Shown here: positions 59,120 through 64,000 of the stretch, piece by piece | How positions within the stretch are numbered: position 1 is the stretch's first letter | Layout: every line of letters begins with the position of its first letter | DNA from: Candidatus Accumulibacter sp. ACC003 | Lineage (GTDB): Bacteria > Pseudomonadota > Gammaproteobacteria > Burkholderiales > Rhodocyclaceae | Assembly (NCBI RefSeq): GCF_907163085.1 | Contig: NZ_CAJQTX010000002.1 | Location: forward strand, 1 to 64,000 | Direction: 5' to 3' | DNA length: 64,000 nt | The notes under the pieces: model-generated | What the model saw: the letters and a program-made list of their open reading frames with translations, nothing else | Databases searched by the model: none | Told to the model about the DNA's origin: nothing | Program-made: the position numbers and the translations under genes

Positions 59120-60081
59120 CGCTCTCGGTGTGGTTCGTGCTGACGCCCAACGTCCTGCTGCTCGATTACGCCGGGCCGGCCGAAGCGCTGCGCATGGCCG
59201 CCGAGACGAGTAGCGAGAGTCCTCACACGATCGTCCTGCACAGCTGTTCGCCAGTGCCCCGGCTGCGCAGCTCGCTGGGAGTCGAAGTCGGCGGTCTCGA
59301 AGCACTGCCGGAGCGCCTGCCGCCGCACAGTCTGGTGATCGTCGCCGGCAACGCCTGCGAAGCTGAAGACTACGGCCGGCCAGAAGCGCACGCCGTTGTC
59401 GCCTGGTTGCGCAGAGCGCGGCTGGCCGACTGCCACGTCGCCAGCATCTGCTCCGGCGCGCTCCTGCTCGCCGCCGCCGGCCTGCTCGACGGGCGCCGCT
59501 GTACCACCCACCACAGCCTGATCGAATCGCTGCAGGCCGCCGCGCCGGCGGCCAGGGTCGAAGTCAACCGCGTTTTCGTCGAGGACGGACCGGTGCTCAC
59601 CAGCGCCGGTATCACCACCGGCATCGACTTGGCGCTGTACCTGATCGAACGCCATGCCGGCGCCGAACTCGCCGCCCGCGTCGCCCGCCGGCTGGTCGTC
59701 TATCAGCGGCGCAGCGGTAACGACCCGCAGCTCTCGCCGTGGCTGGCGCATCGCAACCACCTGCACCCGGCGCTCCATCGGGCGCAGGACGCGATCGCGC
59801 AGGATCCGGTGCGTTCGTGGTCGCTGGCCGAACTGGCCGCGTGCGCACACGTCAGCGAACGCCATCTGACGCGCCTGTTCGCCGAGCACGCAGGCATCGG
59901 CGTCGTCGCTTACCAGCAGCGCCTGCGCATCGCCCGCGCCCGCGAACTACTCGCCGACCGGCAACTATCGGTCGAGCGCGTCGCCGAGCTCGCCGGCTTT
60001 TCCTCGGCCAGGGATTTTCGGCGCGTCTGGCAGCGTTACGAAAGCGACGCGCCGAGCGCCGGACGGGCTGCTGGCGGCTGA
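59116..60081 (+). CDS. GlxA-type AraC-family transcription regulator
   Basis: A 321-residue regulator with an N-terminal DJ-1/PfpI-like amidotransferase-fold domain (FVLTPNVLLLDYAGPAEALR; VASICSGALLLAAAGLLDGR with the nucleophile-elbow-like Cys) and a C-terminal AraC helix-turn-helix pair (SWSLAELAACAHVSERHLTR; LSVERVAELAGFSSARDFRR). It is likely to control its own operon with the isochorismatase, DUF1272 and EamA genes, with a nitrogen-containing metabolite as inducer (inference from family members such as GbdR and ArgR). Confidence 0.92.
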   Translation: MTLSVWFVLTPNVLLLDYAGPAEALRMAAETSSESPHTIVLHSCSPVPRLRSSLGVEVGGLEALPERLPPHSLVIVAGNACEAEDYGRPEAHAVVAWLRRARLADCHVASICSGALLLAAAGLLDGRRCTTHHSLIESLQAAAPAARVEVNRVFVEDGPVLTSAGITTGIDLALYLIERHAGAELAARVARRLVVYQRRSGNDPQLSPWLAHRNHLHPALHRAQDAIAQDPVRSWSLAELAACAHVSERHLTRLFAEHAGIGVVAYQQRLRIARARELLADRQLSVERVAELAGFSSARDFRRVWQRYESDAPSAGRAAGG

Positions 60082-60208
60082 AAGTCCGTCGCTCGACTGA
60101 GCGCCACGACAGCTACCAAGGATGCCGGCAATAGCCCGCCGCGCCGGCACGTCGACTGGCCAGAACCAGAATGCTTTGATGACCTGGTAAGAAGCAGCGC
60201 TGGCCCGC

Positions 60209-61048
60209 TCAGTTATCGCGTCGCTCGGCGAAGAAGCGGCACAACTCGCCGTCCGGGATCTGCTGGCGCACGTACGAGAAGCTGCCAAACTCTGCCATTT
60301 CCGTTGCCGCCTGGCGAACGAAGCCGAGCGCGGCGCGTGCCAGGCTGCCGCCGATGGTCACCCGCCGCACACCAAGCTCGCCAAGCTGAGCGACGTTCAA
60401 CACCGAGTCGCTCAGTCCCATGACCACGGTCATCGGGCCGTCGATTTCCCGAACCAGCGCGGCAATGGTTTCCTGGTCTGTAGCGCCAGGGACAAAGAGG
60501 CAGTCCGCGCCGGCTGCACGGTAGGCGTTGCAGCGTGAAACCGCCTCCGCGAACGGATCCTCAAACCCGAGTAGATAGGCGTCCGTGCGTGCCGTCAGCA
60601 CGAAGGGAATGCCGGACATGTCGGCCGCCTGGCGCGCCGCCTGCACGCGCGCGCTCGCCTCCTGGATCGAAAACAGCGACTGTTCAGGATCACCAGCACT
60701 GTCCTCGATATTCGCACCAACGACACCGGCAAGGATCGCGCGGCGAATGGTCGCGGCAACCTCATCCGGGTTAGAGCCGTAGCCCGCTTGCAGGTCGGCA
60801 CTCACCGGCAGCCGGACGGCGGCAGCGATTGCCCCGACGCGATCGAGCATCACGTCTCGACTGACCGCCGCCTCCTTGTCCGGGTAGCCAAGCGAGTAGC
60901 AGATCCCTGCACTGGTCGTCGCGACGGCGGGGAAACCAAGCGCCGCAAGCATCATCGCGCTACCCGCGTCCCAGGCGTTGGGCATCAGGAAGATGGAATC
61001 GCTGCTGTGCAGCGCGCTGAATACGGATCCGCGTTCGATCTGGGTCAT
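60209..61048 (-). CDS. Isocitrate lyase / PEP mutase family protein
   Basis: A 279-residue TIM-barrel enzyme. LMPNAWDAGSAMMLAALGFP, the Mg-binding and phosphonate-type loop SADLQAGYGSN, GANIEDSAGD and FVLTARTDAYLLG are typical of the ICL/PEPM family. The catalytic KKCGH of isocitrate lyase is absent, and the motif around the Asp/Glu pair suits small PEP-mutase-like C-C lyases such as oxaloacetate decarboxylases or methylisocitrate lyase relatives. Substrate not assigned. Confidence 0.88.
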   Translation of the reverse strand: MTQIERGSVFSALHSSDSIFLMPNAWDAGSAMMLAALGFPAVATTSAGICYSLGYPDKEAAVSRDVMLDRVGAIAAAVRLPVSADLQAGYGSNPDEVAATIRRAILAGVVGANIEDSAGDPEQSLFSIQEASARVQAARQAADMSGIPFVLTARTDAYLLGFEDPFAEAVSRCNAYRAAGADCLFVPGATDQETIAALVREIDGPMTVVMGLSDSVLNVAQLGELGVRRVTIGGSLARAALGFVRQAATEMAEFGSFSYVRQQIPDGELCRFFAERRDN

Positions 61049-61157
61049 GAGTGGCTCCGGGTCGTGTCTGCAGCGCCGGCAAAAGAGTCGTATTGGCTAA
61101 CTTGGCCAGGCAGCGCTAGACTGCACGCACGCGAGGGATTTGCCGAAGGAGTTCAGA

Positions 61158-61403
61158 ATGCAGGTTAACATGCTCGACGCCAAAAACCAGCTTTCCCGGC
61201 TGGTACAGGCAGCGCTGGCGGGTGAAGAGGTTGTCATCGCCAACAATGGCGTTCCAATGGTCCGGCTGGTAAAAGTCGGCGCGCCCGAGCGACGCCGTGC
61301 ACCCGGTGCGTGGGCGGCGTTGCCCAGGGCCGACACGGACTGGGACGCGCTGGCGACCAACGCCGCCATCGCCGACGCGCTCAGCGGCGGCGAAATGCCG
61401 TGA
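61158..61403 (+). CDS. Phd/YefM-type antitoxin
   Basis: An 81-residue antitoxin: MQVNMLDAKNQLSRLVQAAL with GEEVVIANNGVPMVRLVKV, the N-terminal DNA-binding fold of Phd/YefM, and a disordered C-terminal toxin-neutralising tail. The ATG at 61158 follows AAGGAG; a TTG at 61140 is also in frame. Its stop overlaps the start of the PIN-domain toxin by 4 bases (GTGA). Confidence 0.9.
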   Translation: MQVNMLDAKNQLSRLVQAALAGEEVVIANNGVPMVRLVKVGAPERRRAPGAWAALPRADTDWDALATNAAIADALSGGEMP

Positions 61404-61780
61404 AGCGCTACCTGCTCGACACCCATCTGGTCTATTGGTGGATGACTGCCGACGCTTGTCTGGGCGAAGCGACGCAGAGCCTCATCGAACAGTCCGAAAT
61501 CCTGGTCAGTACCGCCAGCATGTGGGAAATGGTGTTGAAGAACGGCAAGGGCAAGTTGCCCTTGCCGCCGGGCGAACTCACCGAAGAGCTCGAAGCGCAG
61601 GGCTTTGTCCTACTGCCCATCGTGCCGCGTCACATTGCCGCCGTCCGCCGCCTGCGCTGCGCACACGCCGACCCCTTCGATCGACTGCTCATCGCCCAAG
61701 CCAACGATGAGCGACTGACGCTGCTCACCCGCGATGCGGCGATACTGGCGTTGAGCCTGGATGGCGTAGTAAAGGCCTGA
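61400..61780 (+). CDS. PIN-domain toxin (VapC-like)
   Basis: A 126-residue PIN-domain ribonuclease-type toxin. YLLDTHLVYWWM holds the first catalytic Asp, a Glu in TASMWEMVLK the second, and DPFDRLLIAQA and LTLLTRDAAI the others of the acidic quartet. The start is GTG at 61400. PIN toxins cleave tRNA or rRNA. The gene ends 125 bases before the CHAT/STAND gene, with no terminator visible between them. Confidence 0.9.
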   Translation: MKRYLLDTHLVYWWMTADACLGEATQSLIEQSEILVSTASMWEMVLKNGKGKLPLPPGELTEELEAQGFVLLPIVPRHIAAVRRLRCAHADPFDRLLIAQANDERLTLLTRDAAILALSLDGVVKA

Positions 61781-61868
61781 CAGCAAACGTCGCCCGTGAT
61801 TCGCTCGCGGGGCAGAACGCGCTTTTTACAGGCGAGGTTCCAGGAATTGACGCTACGCGCGGTGCCAA

Positions 61869-61893
61869 ACGAAAGTAACGAAAGCAACGAAAG
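61869..61893 (+). repeat. Three ACGAAAG repeats spaced 9 bases before the CHAT gene
   Basis: ACGAAAG occurs at 61869, 61878 and 61887, the last ending 12 bases before the ATG of the CHAT/STAND gene. The direct repeat lies in the translation-start region together with AAAGGGACC, and could tune translation or bind a regulator. Chance repetition cannot be excluded. Confidence 0.4.
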
Positions 61894-61905
61894 GGACCAG
61901 GAACC

Positions 61906-64000
61906 ATGATAGCCAGCGTTGAACCGATCGGCACCGATGTCCTTTGCCGTTCGACAGGGACAGCCACCAGCGAGCTGCGCCTCGACGGCGAGCAACTGCT
62001 CGGCGCACTGGCCGATTGGTCCGAGCGTTACGCGCGGGCGGTTGCGAACGGCATGGCTGGCGAGTTGCTCGCCATCGGCCGCGAGATGTTCGATCGACTT
62101 GACGGCAACGGTTGGGCGTCGGCCTGGGCGCAGGCGACCGGGCCGCGCACCTTCGAGGTCCGCGTCGACGACTTCGGCACCTACTTGGCGCGGGCATTGC
62201 TTGATGCGCCCTGGGAACTGCTCGCCAGTCGCGACGGTCATCTAGCCGGCGATCACGTGCAGCTCTTCGAGCTTGCTCGTCGTGTCGGTGTCGCGAGTGC
62301 GCCTCTCGCAGCGCGCTACGACGATCTGCAGCTGATGTTCATGGCCGCGGCACCGCAGGGCGCGAGCGTGCTCGATTTCGAGGCCGAAGAAGCGGCGATC
62401 CTCGAGGCGACGAAAGGGCTGCCGCTGCATCTGGTCGTCGAGGAGAGCGGCGCAGCCGCGTTTCTCGGCGAGCGCCTGCGCCTCGACGGCCCGTTTGAGG
62501 CACTGCATCTCTCCTGCCACGGAACGATCGATCCCACGCACGGTTCGGTGCTGTTGCTCGAGGACACAGCCGGTGACCTGGCGCCTGCCGACGCTGGCGA
62601 AGTCGTTGCCTTGCTCGGCGAGCCCGGACGGACGCCACTGGTCTTCCTATCAGCGTGCCGTACCGCCGAGGATGGCGAGGCGCGCGGCGAAGGGCAGCGC
62701 CGCTTCGAGCCCTTCGTCCGTGACCTCACACGCGCCGGCGTGGCCAACGTGCTTGGCTGGGACGGCTCGGTGTTCGACGCCGACGCTATGGCTTTCGCAA
62801 CGGTTTTCTACCGCCAGCTGGCCGGCCGTGAGAACACCGTGCGCGCCGCCGCCGTCGCCCGGCACGAGGTGCGCCGGAAGCAGATCGCCGATCCGCAGTG
62901 CGGCTGGCATTGGCACCTGGCGCGCCTGTATCTCGGTCCTGGCGGCGGTGGTGCACTCGCCGCTCGCGGGCAGGCCAAGCGCACGCCGGCCGGCGTGAAG
63001 TACGAGGAGCAGTTTCTTGACGCGGCGCGCAGCAAGATCCCGGTTGCCGGAAGAAACGATTTCGTCGGTAGACGGCGCGAGACGCAAGCGGTGCTCAGGG
63101 CGTTCCGCGATGGCGCGGCCGGCGTGCTCATCCACGGCATGGCCAACCTCGGCAAGTCCAGCCTCGCCGCACGAATTGCCAGCCGTATGAGCAATCACCG
63201 CACGGTCGTCGTCTTCGAGCACTACGACGCCCTGGCCATTTTCGATCGTGTCGTCGAGGCCTTGCCACCACCGCAGCGCCGGGACGTGCGTGCGACCTGG
63301 CGCGATGCGGTGATCGCCAACGCCGATATCCTGGACGACGCGCTCGAGACCTTGCTCGCCGGGCCGCTGCACGAACAGCCCATGTTGCTGATCGTCGACG
63401 ACCTCGAACGTGTCCTCGAAACGCCGCTGCAATCGGACGCGCCGACGCCGGTGGCGGCGGCGTACCGGGCACCGCTGGCGGCGATCCTGAGCGCCTTTTC
63501 CCGAACGCCTACCGCTTCGCGCCTGCTGCTCACCAGCCGCTATCGTTTCACGCTGAGCGACGCGCGCGGGCGTGAGCTCGCCGCGCAGCTGCGCTACGTC
63601 CCGCTGCGGCCGATGGACGAGGGCGACCAGTACAAGCAACTCCGGGTCGCGCTACGCGGTGCGCAGCGGCCGCATCAGACGATTGACGAGACCCTGCTCC
63701 GGCGCGCGCTTAATGTTGCGGGCGGCAATCCCGGCTTGCAGGCTCTGCTGACCCGGCCGATCGTCGCGGGCGAGACGCTGACTGCAAGCAGGGCGCTGGA
63801 GTCGATCGAGCACTTCCAGCACAGCGGCGTGCCGACGACCGAGATCGGCAGCCTGATCGCACAAGGCATCAGTCACGACGCAGCCAACGCCGTAGTCGCC
63901 TTTTTCAAGCGCATGGCCTTCGACGTCTATCGTGCCGCACTCAGCGATCAGCAGGCGAGTGTGTTGCGCGGCGCCTGTGTTTTCGTCGAGGGGATGCCAG
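61906..64000 (+). CDS. CHAT protease domain fused to STAND-type NTPase, runs off the window
   Basis: The ATG at 61906 follows AAGGGACCAGGAACC. The frame stays open to the window end (698 codons). Residues ~90-330 match CHAT, a caspase-like cysteine protease domain: ALHLSCHG gives the catalytic His (H205) and PLVFLSACRTAEDGEARG the Cys (C251), with VANVLGWDGSVFD and FYRQLAGRENTV downstream. A NB-ARC/AAA_16-like module follows from about residue 385: FVGRRRETQAVLRA, Walker A GMANLGKSS (411-419, K417), Walker B MLLIVDDLERV (D498, D499) and LLLTSRYRF. The C-terminal sensor repeats expected in STAND proteins would lie beyond the window. Such fusions act in bacterial antiphage defence and regulated cell death. 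That role here is inference. The Phd/PIN pair lies just upstream. Confidence 0.88.
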   Translation, partial: MIASVEPIGTDVLCRSTGTATSELRLDGEQLLGALADWSERYARAVANGMAGELLAIGREMFDRLDGNGWASAWAQATGPRTFEVRVDDFGTYLARALLDAPWELLASRDGHLAGDHVQLFELARRVGVASAPLAARYDDLQLMFMAAAPQGASVLDFEAEEAAILEATKGLPLHLVVEESGAAAFLGERLRLDGPFEALHLSCHGTIDPTHGSVLLLEDTAGDLAPADAGEVVALLGEPGRTPLVFLSACRTAEDGEARGEGQRRFEPFVRDLTRAGVANVLGWDGSVFDADAMAFATVFYRQLAGRENTVRAAAVARHEVRRKQIADPQCGWHWHLARLYLGPGGGGALAARGQAKRTPAGVKYEEQFLDAARSKIPVAGRNDFVGRRRETQAVLRAFRDGAAGVLIHGMANLGKSSLAARIASRMSNHRTVVVFEHYDALAIFDRVVEALPPPQRRDVRATWRDAVIANADILDDALETLLAGPLHEQPMLLIVDDLERVLETPLQSDAPTPVAAAYRAPLAAILSAFSRTPTASRLLLTSRYRFTLSDARGRELAAQLRYVPLRPMDEGDQYKQLRVALRGAQRPHQTIDETLLRRALNVAGGNPGLQALLTRPIVAGETLTASRALESIEHFQHSGVPTTEIGSLIAQGISHDAANAVVAFFKRMAFDVYRAALSDQQASVLRGACVFVEGMP

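Overview
The window looks like a piece of a high-GC betaproteobacterial chromosome. The closest fit I can infer is a Rhodocyclales-type, polyphosphate-accumulating organism resembling 'Candidatus Accumulibacter'. The evidence is a form II RuBisCO cluster (cbbY-cbbM-cbbQ-cbbO) divergent from a tkt-gap-pyk group, a class-III-type PPK2 next to a P-type proton ATPase, and dense c-di-GMP and two-component signalling. The species assignment is inference. No rRNA, tRNA or CRISPR array was seen.

Layout. 1-4.6 kb, minus strand: tkt, gap and pyk, all recognisable end to end but broken by many small indels, several clearly at homopolymers. 4.64-4.86 kb: an AT-rich divergent promoter region with two perfect palindromes. 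4.86-10.4 kb, plus: cbbY (indel-ridden), cbbM (three indels near its 5' end, then clean), cbbQ and cbbO. From about 6 kb onward nearly all frames are clean. 10.4-20.3 kb: aspA, an unrecognised secreted protein, membrane proteins, a GDT1/UPF0016 transporter, a periplasmic DUF4124-like protein, an ABC exporter and a phospholipase D-like protein. 20.4-24.5 kb: two tandem DUF1269 paralogues enclosing a tiny CcoQ-like gene, then a sensor kinase/response regulator pair. 24.8-29.5 kb: two secreted sulfatases and a secreted HAD-like phosphatase. 29.9-36.5 kb: a lipoprotein PpiC, then an apparent operon of P-type H+-ATPase, PPK2 and SulP.

36.5-45.4 kb is an accessory scar zone: a decayed DUF2235 gene, a 212-bp tandem repeat, a truncated tyrosine recombinase, a ParE-type toxin-antitoxin pair, and a nested mobile element. 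An IS66-family element (8-bp duplication CGCGTACC) sits inside the transposase gene of a second IS (16-bp terminal inverted repeats, 5-bp duplication AGGAT). That outer IS splits what looks like an integron attC site behind the toxin-antitoxin cassette. Decayed DUF1254/DUF1214 and COG4313 fragments follow.

45.5-61.8 kb: an amino-acid permease, an ion-channel-like protein, YebC, a HerA/DUF853 ATPase, a 1263-residue sensor-GGDEF(degenerate)-EAL-REC protein with a partner histidine kinase, PhzF, an isochorismatase/DUF1272/EamA/GlxA operon, a PEP mutase-family enzyme and a Phd/PIN toxin-antitoxin pair. The window ends inside a large CHAT-protease plus STAND-type NTPase gene, the best candidate here for an uncharacterised (possibly antiphage or cell-death) system.
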